A DNA stretch of 64,000 nucleotides from Streptohalobacillus salinus (GCF_003201605.1 NZ_QJJR01000001.1:275037-339036); one strand, 5' to 3'. Shown: positions 11,301-18,489, counted from the first letter of the stretch. Translations and numbers: made by a program. Notes: generated from the letters alone by a model not told the origin.

Positions 11301-11886
11301 TGTTAAACAAATAGCAAAAGCTGAGGCACCGAAGAAAAAAGGTGTTGAGCCGTTAAGTGATGCATATGATTTGTCGATATTTATAGGTGATCACTATGTA
11401 GATGAAGCCTTTGAAACACCAGTAGAATTACGATTTACTGTTAACAGTGAGGCGGTTACTGATCAAGGAGATATCCGACTTGTCTATATTAACAATGATG
11501 GCGAATTCATTTACTACCCCATTGATCGCTATAACGCTGAAACAGGTGAGGTGATTGCATTTGTGACGCACTTTAGTCAATATATGATTGCGATGGTTAA
11601 TGACGCGGTCGTTGATGCACCACCAGTAGAACGACCTGATTCAGAACCTGTTGAGGGTGAAACAAGCGATACACCAAGTCAGTCAACTGAAGATACTAGT
11701 GTTGATACAGAAGAAGGGGTGGTTGAATCAGAAGTTGCTCCAGTGCTTGAAGATGAAACGACATCAACTGATGATACGCTACCAGATACGGCACATTCAT
11801 TTTATCGTAATATTCTTGTTGGATTATTACTGATTGTTGTTGCAGCAGTTGGAATAATTGGTACAAGACGGAAAGAATCTAAGTAA
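5362..11886 (+). CDS. Bifunctional cell-wall amylopullulanase: CBM41s, GH13 alpha-amylase, GH13 type I pullulanase, LPDTA anchor
   Basis: A 2174-residue secreted enzyme. A signal peptide (about 1-36) is followed by two CBM41-type starch-binding modules (about 48-155 and 159-265), an Ig-like segment, and a GH13 amylase (about 386-870) with nucleophile D600, acid/base E629 and D695. Two more CBM41 modules follow (about 896-1110), then a CBM48-like module (about 1190-1300) and a type I pullulanase GH13 with YNWGYDP near 1408, nucleophile D1523, acid/base E1552 and D1641. A linker and an unnamed domain (about 1935-2085) precede sorting signal LPDTA (2140-2144), a membrane segment and an RRKESK tail. 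It should cut alpha-1,4 and alpha-1,6 bonds of starch at the cell surface, feeding the neighbouring maltodextrin importer. The amylase-then-pullulanase order is known from alkaline Bacillus and Bifidobacterium enzymes. Confidence 0.95.
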   Translation: MNQLKRIKPLVSLLMVWALLISTILTALPLSVVAETGSDAPPAIEENHLRIHYEHTGTTDEQLYLWSWGDVVENNEGDWPLGNAFKVSDDASYNMYTDIELKSEANEIGVQVVKAASENEKVVDDTTIEIIAPEMNEVWISAEGDVSLYQPVDFAEPTVRIYYQETEAAYTDPGLWFWGDVVTEPTEWAEDAYAFNEGTSSKYGNYIDIKLTDGPASIGMLIVDKALADGEENHQQSDNINFDDLENHQQIFLQEGHLEAYTNPYYISSEEETEPLPEETPGEAEITATAAVSRAFNYDEHAILSVLIDNQSALTIQSIRADVSALGGTSALEISPELNEVVLSVQEGIATGEKDIPITIVDSAGGTYTTTATAEITEKTEASRDWDESIIYFMLTDRFFDGDETNNNPYDLAYNQADNPRGTYQGGDFEGVTAKLDYLDELGVNTIWVTPIVENVGHDVEALSDNGSYYAYHGYWAENFETLNPHLGTLAEFHTLIDEAAARDIDIMVDVVLNHAGYGMNADLTEGMPEGHPTAEDLARFDGMLREDSGSGDLKMSLSGLPDFVTEDQQVREDLVEWQSAWLEKSTTANGNRIASYRVDTVKHVDQTTWQLFKNELVKLDPSFKLIGEHWGANYQEDGGHFNDGTMDSLLDFGFKTYAEGFVNGHLSANETILIERNASLTNTYTLGQFLGSHDENGFLYEIDNDVDKYKVAASLQLTAKGQPVIYYGEEIGQTGENNWPVYDNRYDFDWEAVESSDIHDHYQTVLSFRNEFSKVLAKGNRETVVVNDELGHLISKRSHNGTSVYLGFNVTDQPQEISLNTSTEEVIVTDHYSGDVFSATATDEGAAVTVTIPAMADGGTVLLSTEGGELLSVTDTPIDEEVNENEVTPVEKGYFRLHFRQLDRFDLSSSGLWIWEDVATSSENWPLGAINLEEAAVQTEFGHYIDVEIKEDASQIGFLINNASGDNLTGDQFVDVLSPDMNEAWITEDFDVYPYQPVNLDGKVRINYHREDGDYQGWALWTWGDVVEPTDGWPDGAHDFVSGDYGVFYDLPLIEDASQINFLTLNKESGNQSSDMSFGELEQSQIFIRDGDVNVYTNPYFVTEEGLTNADFTALDTIELSYSLVGDWTKDDLIEAIEVTTKEGDLVSISDLTIKKETNKISLHGDFKIDDAPYTVTHLGREQAAKAGWRLKDSLYGYDGDLGLTALSNGEATIKVWSPSADDVALVLYDKDNPEVMIDKFKMQRTDQGVYAITLTDEVTGIENHEGYFYHFEVTRGEETVLAIDPYARSMAQWSSEVAVDSVGKAAIVDPSTIGPTLDYADIDGFEHREDAIIYEVHVRDFTSDPSIEAELNAQFGTFSAFREKLDYIESLGVTHVQLLPVMSYYFSNEFANDQRLLEYSSTDNNYNWGYDPHSYFSLTGMYSEDPSDPAKRIEEFKALIADIHSRGMGVILDVVYNHTARVEIFEDLEPNYYHFMDEELEAKTSFGGGRLGTTHKMSRRILVDSITYWVEQFKVDGFRFDMMGDHDAASIQMAYDKAKQLNPNILMIGEGWRTFAGDDDDPNVQPADQDWMKDTNSVGSFSDEFRNELKSGFGSEGQPRFLTGGARNVEQIFNNLTANPGNFTATHPGDVVPYIAAHDNLTLHDVIAQSIKKDPKDYEEEIHQRIRLGNLMVLISQGTPFIHAGQEFGRTKQFKDPDFINEVEVAPYKSTFMTDASGEPFEFPYFIHDSYDSTDVINNIEWDKATNREAYPVHTMTQRYTSGLIHLRRSTDAFRKATMAEIESDVKMINAPEINTTDLVVAYQATDSKGDTYHVFINADSKARALTVETNYLAGDVLVDGQQAGTDVIEAPVGVSVTENTVTLAPLTAFVVRINADPSSQPDEDHAEEPPNTSPVIPDEEETTEIDDDNLDVDEETDGTIVDGNDKTDLSIKPDLFEKLTDKAQLKMRGKANTFSMNFPLSNVLKRAKDQNQTIRAIVKQIAKAEAPKKKGVEPLSDAYDLSIFIGDHYVDEAFETPVELRFTVNSEAVTDQGDIRLVYINNDGEFIYYPIDRYNAETGEVIAFVTHFSQYMIAMVNDAVVDAPPVERPDSEPVEGETSDTPSQSTEDTSVDTEEGVVESEVAPVLEDETTSTDDTLPDTAHSFYRNILVGLLLIVVAAVGIIGTRRKESK

Positions 11887-11939
11887 TCTAGATGGTTATT
11901 CAATAATTTCAAAAAATAAGATTAAAGTTAAACACAACA

Positions 11940-11977
11940 AAACGGGAAGAGCAGATTTAACTTGCTCTTCCCGTTTG
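11940..11977 (+). terminator. Rho-independent terminator after the amylopullulanase gene
   Basis: A perfect 14-base arm (11940-11953, AAACGGGAAGAGCA) pairs with 11963-11976 around a 9-base loop. It lies 54 bases after the stop codon. The T-run is short (GTTTGTTAC). Confidence 0.8.
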
Positions 11978-12161
11978 TTACTTTCGTTTGATTAAAATAG
12001 GCATGAACCTTTCTTGTGCGCGCTTTACACTTCGGACACGTTTGCGTTTTTACCTTCGTTGTCAACCAAGCTTGTAACTTTGAATTCAATTCATCTAAAT
12101 CCCATAATTCCACATGCTAATCTTCAATTCCTAACAATTTTATGATAAACTTGTCTTGCAC
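11978..12161 (-). pseudogene. Truncated ISL3-family transposase, N-terminal remnant with in-frame stop
   Basis: Reading the minus strand from a GTG at 12161, preceded by GAGGGG, gives QDKFIIKLLGIED, then an in-frame TAG, then HVELWDLDELNSKLQAWL and TCPKCKARTRKVHAYFNQTK. The KLLGIED start and the CPxC-x4-RKVHxY zinc-binding segment are typical of the N-terminus of ISL3-family transposases. The zinc-ribbon's second half and the whole catalytic DDE part are missing; similarity ends beside the amylopullulanase terminator. The gene is dead: an internal stop plus 3' truncation to about 55-60 codons of roughly 400. It marks a past insertion between the amylopullulanase and ypcP. Confidence 0.8.
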
Positions 12162-12225
12162 TTATACCCCTCATTTCTCTATTTTTTTCGTCGATTATAG
12201 TTTAACAAATGAGGGTGTATAAGTG
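12159..12225. repeat. 18/19-bp inverted repeat at the 5' edge of the transposase remnant
   Basis: The arm at 12159-12176 pairs with 12207-12225 with a single one-base difference around a 30-base loop. One arm contains the ribosome binding site and GTG start of the dead transposase. A T-run (TATTTTTTTT) follows on the plus strand, so it could also terminate transcription. Whether it belongs to the insertion sequence is unknown. Confidence 0.65.
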
Positions 12226-12275
12226 TATTTTTTTTGATATAGGCTAAGGTCATGTCAGATCAAGGGGTACCACCA

Positions 12276-12305
12276 CATTTAGTATAGAGCCATTTAGTAT
12301 AGAGC
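12276..12305. repeat. Perfect tandem duplication of 15 bp
   Basis: CATTTAGTATAGAGC occurs twice head to tail. It lies between the inverted repeat and a terminator-like hairpin in the scar region, and looks like a small duplication left by past rearrangement. Confidence 0.8.
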
Positions 12306-12326
12306 CCGAGATACGGAATAGACAAG

Positions 12327-12360
12327 AAAAGACACGCTCAACTTGATGAGCGTGTCTTTC
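12327..12360 (+). terminator. Terminator-like hairpin in the scar region
   Basis: GACACGCTCA (12331-12340) pairs perfectly with TGAGCGTGTC (12347-12356), flanked by AAAA and TTTC. No intact gene precedes it; it may be the surviving end of a lost element. Confidence 0.6.
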
Positions 12361-12987
12361 TCGTCCCCCTTACTTTGGGACTATCGCGGAAAATTTGATC
12401 TTTCCAAACTATTAAATTGTTAATCTTCTTACCAAAACTTTCTCCCTGACGCGCTTAACCCGTCGTACTTGAAGCTTGGTACTTAACTGTGTCGCCCATA
12501 ATGTGGGCCTAACATGTTTGTGAAGAAAATCCACAACATTCATCACAGTTACTCATGTGCACTTTCACGAAAAAACAACTTTCTTTTCTTCATCTTGCAA
12601 ATCGTACGTTGACGCTTACAAAAATCTAAAAGCCACGTTCCTGACGAGTTTTATGACGTCAGCTCACGCAAATTTTCCGCCAAGGCTGTGCAAATCACAT
12701 CACTTCATTCTTAAGGTCAACCTATAATATTTAAATTATTGGCCTTAAACCTTTGAATAAGTGCGTCACTTACCTTATTGCCTTGTAAGCTCAGAACATA
12801 TTCAATAATGAATGATGTATCTCGCCTTGTACTTATATATTCCCGCTTTATAAAATACTAAACATTTTCTCGTATTTTTTTTATTATATTTGTTTGCATT
12901 TTTAAATTCACCTTATAAACGAACCCAAACTCCCTCATATATTTGTTATACTGTAGTTAAAATAAAGAGCTATAAAAGGAGTAAAGG
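12361..12987. other. Gene-free stretch, probably decayed mobile-element DNA, ending in the ypcP promoter
   Basis: No open frame of useful length or recognisable protein is visible on either strand from 12361 to about 12940. Together with the dead transposase just before it, this reads as decayed insertion DNA, but I could not identify a second element. TATACT at 12947-12952 is a plausible -10 box for the exonuclease gene; I see no convincing -35. Confidence 0.5.
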
Positions 12988-13875
12988 ATGGACAATCAAA
13001 GATTATTGGTAATTGACGGCTTTAATCTATTAAGTCGTGCGTATTTTGCAACATCGTATCAAAGAGAAGCCGACCAGTTGGAAAAGAATAAGTACGGGAA
13101 GACAATTAATGGAATGCGTGTCTTCTTACAAAAGACATATCAATTAATAGCTCGACATAATATTTCACACCTTGTTATTTGTTGGGATGTAAAACGAGAA
13201 GAAACAACCCGCCGCCTTGAGTATAGTGAGTATAAGGCAACGCGTCATGCGCTACCAGAACCATTGATAGAACAATATGAATCATTAAGTTTGTTGTTAC
13301 CGGACCTTGGTATTAGCCAGTTAGCGATTGCTCCCTATGAAGCGGATGATGTCATTGGTGCTTTAACCGAACGTTGGTCAAATGAAACAAGTGGGCATGG
13401 CTATATTTATAGTAATGATCGAGATCTTTTACAGTTGTTAAATTCACAAACAACACAAATAGTCGCAAAGAAGAAAGAAGAAATAATGTTTACAGAGACT
13501 TATTTTAAAACGCTCTATAATATTACGCCAAAGCAATGGATAGACGTTAAAGCTCTATTAGGCGATCCATCCGATAATATTCCTGGCGTACCTGGTGTAG
13601 GAGAAAAATCAGCTTTACCACTGATTCAGCAGTATCAAAGTGTAGAAAGCCTCTATCAAGCCTTGCCTAATATAGATCCGATTTTTAACCGTTATAAGAA
13701 AAAGTTGATCGCAGGGGAAGAACATGCAAAATTATCGAAAAAATTAGTTACAATTGATACCAACATTGAAGCTGTTCACGCCATAGATTTAATGGATTTA
13801 CAGTATCAACAGGCGATCCATCCCATTCAAGATGTTTTATTGGACTTTGGCCTAAAGATAAAGATATACCAGTAA
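12988..13875 (+). CDS. ypcP: 5'-3' exonuclease of the PolA N-terminal/FEN family, YpcP-like
   Basis: 295 residues, matching stand-alone bacterial 5'-3' exonucleases such as Bacillus YpcP. The N-terminal acidic motif LLVIDGFNLLSRAYF, the EADDVIGAL motif, SNDRDLLQLL and LGDPSDNIPGVPGVGEKSA (metal ligands plus helix-hairpin-helix DNA-binding loop) are all present in order. It should remove RNA primers and flaps during Okazaki-fragment processing and repair. The start follows GGAGTAAAGG. A single-gene unit, closed by a strong terminator at 13874-13912. Confidence 0.93.
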   Translation: MDNQRLLVIDGFNLLSRAYFATSYQREADQLEKNKYGKTINGMRVFLQKTYQLIARHNISHLVICWDVKREETTRRLEYSEYKATRHALPEPLIEQYESLSLLLPDLGISQLAIAPYEADDVIGALTERWSNETSGHGYIYSNDRDLLQLLNSQTTQIVAKKKEEIMFTETYFKTLYNITPKQWIDVKALLGDPSDNIPGVPGVGEKSALPLIQQYQSVESLYQALPNIDPIFNRYKKKLIAGEEHAKLSKKLVTIDTNIEAVHAIDLMDLQYQQAIHPIQDVLLDFGLKIKIYQ

Positions 13876-13912
13876 AAAACAAGCAGCTTCTGCCGAGGCT
13901 GCTTGTTTTTAT
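13874..13912. terminator. Bidirectional terminator between ypcP and a convergent small gene
   Basis: A 13-base arm at 13875-13887 (AAAAACAAGCAGC) pairs perfectly with 13898-13910, with an A-tract on one side and a T-tract on the other, fitting the convergent genes around it. Confidence 0.9.
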
Positions 13913-13948
13913 TGGATCCACCACTTAGCGAATCAGAACTTTCTAAAC

Positions 13949-14212
13949 TTAGTGTCGGTCCTTTATTGTAATGACAATCAAAGTTGTGAGTGACGGGACA
14001 CCAACATAAATACTTAGCGCACCTAATCCAAGTCCAGTCCAACCACCAATCATGTAACTAATGGCGAGTACAATGATGGACATAACAAGTAAAACACCAA
14101 AAATAATTTTAATCACCTTAGCACTGACACTAGTTTTTTTGATGATAAAATAAATGAAATAGGCAAAGAGAAGTGAAGCTGCAAAGACGCCTAATATGAT
14201 TCTGATATCCAC
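13949..14212 (-). CDS. Small three-segment membrane protein, YesK-like in appearance
   Basis: 87 residues with three hydrophobic segments (about 5-24, 34-52 and 57-80) and short charged loops. Start codon is GTG at 14212 with GAGGAG about 12 bases upstream, a rather long spacing. The size and topology recall YesK-type proteins of bacilli, but I see no diagnostic motif. It lies downstream of a lipoprotein gene on the same strand with a 99-base gap. Function unknown. Confidence 0.6.
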   Translation of the reverse strand: MDIRIILGVFAASLLFAYFIYFIIKKTSVSAKVIKIIFGVLLVMSIIVLAISYMIGGWTGLGLGALSIYVGVPSLTTLIVITIKDRH

Positions 14213-14311
14213 CGTTGAAAGTCACTCCTCTCATAAGAATAATTCTTTTGTTAAGCCAAGTAGAATTATTTTCTAACGACGCAACGTTAGCATGCAATGT
14301 TCAACTAAAAA

Positions 14312-15379
14312 TTAAATGGTCCATTCATCAGAAAGAATCCCAATCAACACATAGTCACCATTTTCTGTTTCTTCTAAAACAAAATGTAGGCTACGCCAAT
14401 CCATGCCACTGTATTCTCCAGAGCCTTCGTTATGAATTTCAACAACAGCATCATGATTTGGGAAAGCTTCCTCAATATTATTCAATGAATTCCCATTTTG
14501 ACGGTACTCATTAATGTAGGCATTTTGTGGTTCTTGTAATGCATCCGAATGGATATACTCTTCGTAATAAGTTTCAGGTGTGACGTCGATAGGTTCACCT
14601 CTACCGTCCGTGTATCCGAATAAATAAGTAGACGAATCTTGACTAAAGTTCGCGACAGTTGACTTATCAAAGTTTAATGATTCATCGTCAACATGTAGAT
14701 ATGGTACGAGTGTTAGCCCGTTATCTTCAGATACGTATTGACTTAATTGTTCAAAATCACCATCACGTAAATGTTGAATTATTGGTTGCACGAAAGTCAG
14801 CGCTTCAATATCTTCACCGGTAACAAATAAGTATTCGAATGTTGAAACAGCATCATTTGTTAAAGCCTTCTTCATTGTGTAACGCGTAAGGAGTTGACCA
14901 GTTAGTTCTGTTTCGGTGAACTGGGACAATACAGCGGTTTCTGAATCAATATCTTGAACCGTCATATCATCTTCTGGATCAATAACGCCGTAGTCATCTG
15001 TTGGAATTATTTCAACCCCTTCATCGGTTTCTTCATAATAGGTATCAGTGATTTCTGTGGCAACGGATTCACTCATTACTTCAGTGAAATAACTTTTCAC
15101 ATCATCAAGGGATTGATAACTTTCAAGTATATATTGATCGTTAGCATCATTTAATACAGTGTAATAATGTTCTTCGAACTGTTCAGCTAAGACTTCAGCA
15201 CGGTGTTCAATGTTAAAGAGCCGAAGTGAACTTTCCCGATCTTGCTCGCTTAGGAGCGGATAGCCTTCGTATGTCGAAGCAACTAAACGTTCATTCGTTG
15301 TACTACACGCGACTAGGAAAAAAGTTAGTAAGAGTATGGAAAGGGTTAGCGTATAATGTTTTAATGATTTGTTAGACAT
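14312..15379 (-). CDS. Secreted lipoprotein of unknown function
   Basis: 355 residues. A lipoprotein signal ends in the lipobox LVAC with C25, so the mature protein should be anchored to the outer face of the membrane. The middle is acidic and carries no motif I can name. The last 130 residues (from FEQLSQYVSEDNGLTLVPY to the end WRSLHFVLEETENGDYVLIGILSDEWTI) form a module seen at the end of many uncharacterised Firmicutes lipoproteins. A GGAGGTT site precedes the ATG. Role unknown. Confidence 0.85.
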   Translation of the reverse strand: MSNKSLKHYTLTLSILLLTFFLVACSTTNERLVASTYEGYPLLSEQDRESSLRLFNIEHRAEVLAEQFEEHYYTVLNDANDQYILESYQSLDDVKSYFTEVMSESVATEITDTYYEETDEGVEIIPTDDYGVIDPEDDMTVQDIDSETAVLSQFTETELTGQLLTRYTMKKALTNDAVSTFEYLFVTGEDIEALTFVQPIIQHLRDGDFEQLSQYVSEDNGLTLVPYLHVDDESLNFDKSTVANFSQDSSTYLFGYTDGRGEPIDVTPETYYEEYIHSDALQEPQNAYINEYRQNGNSLNNIEEAFPNHDAVVEIHNEGSGEYSGMDWRSLHFVLEETENGDYVLIGILSDEWTI

Positions 15380-15586
15380 AAGATAACCTCCAGAACGATA
15401 GTTTAAAAGTACATATAAAACTATTCCTTTTTTGAGTATGATTAAACATGAAAAATTAGGTGAAGTGATTAAAGGGTTAGTTGATACTTTTGTGACTTCA
15501 ATAAGGGACGATTGACATGAAAAGTCTGAGGATTATTTTATGGATGGCGACGATGTCTCCAGTAAGTAGAAATGCTAAAAAGATAG

Positions 15587-15615
15587 TTCAACGATGGATT
15601 GTGACATGCTATACT
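15587..15615 (+). promoter_or_regulatory. SigmaA-type promoter for the TauE/SafE permease gene
   Basis: TTCAAC (15587-15592), 17-base spacer, TATACT (15610-15615). The start codon lies 54 bases downstream of the -10 box. Confidence 0.6.
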
Positions 15616-15668
15616 AAAATAAGTAGTATATAAATTAATAGCTTGAAACAGTAGAGAGAGGGACATAT

Positions 15669-16436
15669 ATGTTGTTATTGTATGCATTGATTGGGCTTTT
15701 TGCGACAATTCTTGGTTCACTTGCTGGTTTTGGTGGCGGAATTTTAATTAAGCCGATACTAGACTTTTTGGGTCACTATGATCTAAAGACAATTGGGGCA
15801 CTGTCTGCTTCAACCGTTTTAGCAATGGCTACAGTGTCTGTTTATACGCGTAGACGTACACTTAAAGACATGAACAAGATGCATGCACTTTTACTTGCGC
15901 TTGGCTCAATTGTTGGTGGTGTTTCTGGAAAGTCTATCTTTAAGTCTTTACTTGTTTATCATTGGATTGGTATGGTGCAAACTTTGAGTTTGATTGTTAT
16001 TTTCTCACTCGTTCTTATCTATGTGAATAACAAAGAGAAGTTTCCACGTTATCAAATAGAGAAGTTGCCAATCATATTTATCGTTGGTCTCATGCTTGGT
16101 CTCACGGCCTCATTTTTAGACATTGGTGGCGGCCCGCATAATGTGGCGATTCTCAGCATGTTATTTGCGTTTGATACACGTAAAGCTGGTTTTTATTCTA
16201 TCTTTATTATTTTCTTTAGCCAATTAGCGTCGGTCTTATCCCTCATCTTTACTTCAGACTTATCAACCTATGACTTATCGATGTTGCCGTACATGGTCTT
16301 AGGGGGTATCAGTGGTGGTGTGATTGGTTCGCGATTAGCAAAGTTTTTACCAATCAAAATTGTAGAAAAAGTGTTCAATATTACAATATTTAGTTTGATT
16401 CTATTGAATACGTATAACTTCATACAGTACATGTAA
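15669..16436 (+). CDS. TauE/SafE (TSUP) family membrane permease
   Basis: 255 residues with about eight hydrophobic segments in two related halves, each with a glycine-rich turn: GFGGGILIKP near residue 20 and DIGGGPHNVA near residue 155. These repeats are the hallmark of the TSUP family, whose members export or import sulfite, sulfoacetate and other organic anions. The substrate cannot be read from this sequence. GAGAGAGGG precedes the ATG. It stands alone with its own promoter; no sulfur genes are nearby. Confidence 0.88.
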   Translation: MLLLYALIGLFATILGSLAGFGGGILIKPILDFLGHYDLKTIGALSASTVLAMATVSVYTRRRTLKDMNKMHALLLALGSIVGGVSGKSIFKSLLVYHWIGMVQTLSLIVIFSLVLIYVNNKEKFPRYQIEKLPIIFIVGLMLGLTASFLDIGGGPHNVAILSMLFAFDTRKAGFYSIFIIFFSQLASVLSLIFTSDLSTYDLSMLPYMVLGGISGGVIGSRLAKFLPIKIVEKVFNITIFSLILLNTYNFIQYM

Positions 16437-16471
16437 GGCTACTATTTCTTTATTTAAATATTGGAAAAAAT

Positions 16472-16511
16472 CCCCCACTGCAAACGGCTCGTAAGCGCGT
16501 TAAGTGGTGGG
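16472..16511 (-). terminator. Long hairpin between the TSUP and MBL genes
   Basis: CCCCCACT (16472-16479) pairs with AGTGGTGGG (16503-16511, one bulge), with an inner stem AACG-GCT/AGC-CGTT. The T-run lies on the minus-strand side (ATTTTTT after the stem), although no minus-strand gene is close. It may simply end the permease transcript or stabilise it. Confidence 0.5.
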
Positions 16512-16533
16512 TAGTTCAAAAGGGGTGTTTTAA

Positions 16534-17460
16534 ATGGAAGCAATCGAGATTATTGATGTGTTTGATTTAGATTTACCTGAACGTACAGCTTCGTATTATT
16601 TAAAAGGAGAGGTACCGACGTTGATTGAAACGAGTGCCGCACCGTCGATTCCTTTTTTACTCCAAGGGTTACAAAAACGAAACATTGATTTAGATGCAAT
16701 TCAATATGTCATTGTTACGCATATCCATCTCGACCATGCAGGTGGTGTGGGGTTGTTACTTAAGTGGTTACCAAATGCAACAGTTATTGTTCATCCACGT
16801 GGCTTACGTCACTTAGTTGATCCAAGCCGTTTAATTGAAAGTGCTAAAATGGTCTACGAAGAAGCGTTTGATCCATTATTCGATCCAATTATACCCGTTC
16901 CGAAAGCGCGTATCCGCTCGGTAAAAGATGGTGAAACCTTAGTGATTGATGCTGACCGTATGTTAACATTTTATGACACACCGGGCCATGCAAAACATCA
17001 TTTAGCAATTCATGATTCCAAAACGAATAGTATTTTTACTGGTGATACGTTGGGCACACGCTATCCTCAGCGGTTCACACAAGGCACGGATTTTATTTTA
17101 CCATCAACATCACCCGTTGATTTTGATCCGGATCAGATGCTGTCATCAATGAAACGCATCCGGGATTTGGACGTTGCGCGTATTTACTTTGGTCATTTTG
17201 GATACTCAGACGAACCAATTGATGTGTTTCATGCTTTAAGTGTATGGTTGCAGCGCTTTACTAAGATTGCTGAGGCACAGTATCACCATCACAAAGAAGA
17301 AAGCGATGAGGCACTTGTTGAACGAATTCAGGAAGCGTTATTCAATAAAGTTGAAACAGAAGTCGATTACCTTGATCCTGGTATTTTTGACTACCTAAAA
17401 CATGATTTGCACGTAAATGCACAAGGATTAGTCCATTATTATCGGGCGAAATCATCTTGA
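16534..17460 (+). CDS. Metallo-beta-lactamase-fold hydrolase
   Basis: 308 residues. The zinc-binding motif THIHLDHAGG lies at about residues 62-71, with further likely ligands in DTPGHAKHH, FTGDTLG and FGHFG, so both metal sites look complete. This set defines the MBL hydrolase fold, covering many hydrolytic reactions including glyoxalase II-like thioester and lactone cleavage; substrate unknown. AAAGGGG precedes the ATG. Its TGA stop overlaps the start of the RNase H gene, so the two are translated together. Confidence 0.88.
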   Translation: MEAIEIIDVFDLDLPERTASYYLKGEVPTLIETSAAPSIPFLLQGLQKRNIDLDAIQYVIVTHIHLDHAGGVGLLLKWLPNATVIVHPRGLRHLVDPSRLIESAKMVYEEAFDPLFDPIIPVPKARIRSVKDGETLVIDADRMLTFYDTPGHAKHHLAIHDSKTNSIFTGDTLGTRYPQRFTQGTDFILPSTSPVDFDPDQMLSSMKRIRDLDVARIYFGHFGYSDEPIDVFHALSVWLQRFTKIAEAQYHHHKEESDEALVERIQEALFNKVETEVDYLDPGIFDYLKHDLHVNAQGLVHYYRAKSS

Positions 17461-18125
17461 TGCAAGTGCGTATCCATTACGCGCTCGTTGTTAAAAAAAG
17501 ACGACTTTCTTTTCGTTCTGATATACTCGAAGCACAGTCGGCCCTATCTTTCCTGGAAGTATTAGAAAGCAACAAAAAAATTGAGGACTTAATGATAGAA
17601 GATGATACTGGTGATCATTATACACCGAAATTATTTCGTAAACGGTTAGCGAAGGTTGCTGAAGAAATTAGTCAACTTAGTCTTTACTTTGATGCGAACT
17701 GGCAAGACGCAAAACAAACGGCAGGGCTTGGTGTCGTTATTTATTATTATAAATCAGAGAAATCTTACCGCATCCGGAAGAATTTGATGACAAATTTGCC
17801 CTCTTCTAATAATGAGGCGGAATACTTCGCGCTCTTTCATGGTTTAGAGCAATTGAAAGCACTCGATCTAAACCCACAAACCATTGATATTTATGGAGAT
17901 AGTTTAGTCGTTATTAATCAACTGAAAGGTGAGTGGCCCGTCTTAGACGAAGGCCTCAACAAATGGGCAGATGATATCGAGCATTTACTTGCTGATTTAA
18001 AGATAACACCGACGTATCATGCGATAAAACGAGAAAAAAATAAGGAAGCAGATCGCTTAGCAACAACAGCTTTAACGGGTGTAGATGTATTTAGTACGAT
18101 AAACAGGGAGGCAAAGCCTAAATGA
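17460..18125 (+). CDS. RNase HI-like protein with N-terminal extension
   Basis: 221 residues from the ATG at 17460, which overlaps the MBL stop as TGATG; a TTG three bases earlier is also possible. The first 70 residues are a short basic domain of unknown role. The RNase H fold begins at LSLYFDANW, and the four catalytic acids are visible in order: D in YFDANW, E in NNEAEYFAL, D in YGDSLVV and D in NKEADRLA. It should cleave RNA in RNA/DNA hybrids. Bacilli carry similar YpdQ/YpeP-type RNase H genes in the ypcP neighbourhood, which matches the exonuclease gene 3.5 kb upstream. Confidence 0.85.
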   Translation: MQVRIHYALVVKKRRLSFRSDILEAQSALSFLEVLESNKKIEDLMIEDDTGDHYTPKLFRKRLAKVAEEISQLSLYFDANWQDAKQTAGLGVVIYYYKSEKSYRIRKNLMTNLPSSNNEAEYFALFHGLEQLKALDLNPQTIDIYGDSLVVINQLKGEWPVLDEGLNKWADDIEHLLADLKITPTYHAIKREKNKEADRLATTALTGVDVFSTINREAKPK

Positions 18126-18325
18126 AGCTTGGGTTCAGAAAACCCAACCTTAAAAAACGGCTACGTGCTCGAACATCAGTTAAACGTCAAATGACCCAAC
18201 GCCAGAACATCAAGATGCCTAAAGGTAAAGGATGGTTAAGAAATCCTAAAAGGTCTGCTCGTAATAAGGTTTATAATCTAACTAGTTTTGATCTATTTAA
18301 AGTAATAAAAAAATTGTTTAAGTAA
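18122..18325 (+). CDS. Small very basic protein coupled to the RNase H gene
   Basis: 67 residues rich in lysine and arginine. The ATG overlaps the RNase H stop (ATGA) and GGGAGG lies about ten bases upstream, which argues for real translation. I see no known motif; the charge suggests nucleic-acid or ribosome contact, which is only a guess. A terminator follows at 18392. Confidence 0.6.
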   Translation: MKLGFRKPNLKKRLRARTSVKRQMTQRQNIKMPKGKGWLRNPKRSARNKVYNLTSFDLFKVIKKLFK

Positions 18326-18391
18326 AGTGAGAGTATGTTGATTGAACGTAAAATGGTGCGAAGAGGTTAGCAATTTAATGATAGTGAAATG

Positions 18392-18430
18392 AGACTTTTA
18401 CCTGCAATCAATGGGTAAAGGTCTTTTTTG
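18392..18430 (+). terminator. Rho-independent terminator of the MBL-RNase H unit
   Basis: AGACTTTTACC (18392-18402) pairs with GGTAAAGGTCT (18414-18424) with one G-T pair, followed by TTTTT. Confidence 0.85.
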
Positions 18431-18489
18431 TATGAGGAAAAGTCTAAACAGGTGAAAATAGTGAAAAAGTCATGTTTTTTTGAAAAGGC

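Noticed and set aside
12361..12940. A second transposase in the scar region
   Set aside because: Short minus-strand stretches look faintly transposase-like, but stops are frequent and no family motif could be read, so no feature is claimed.
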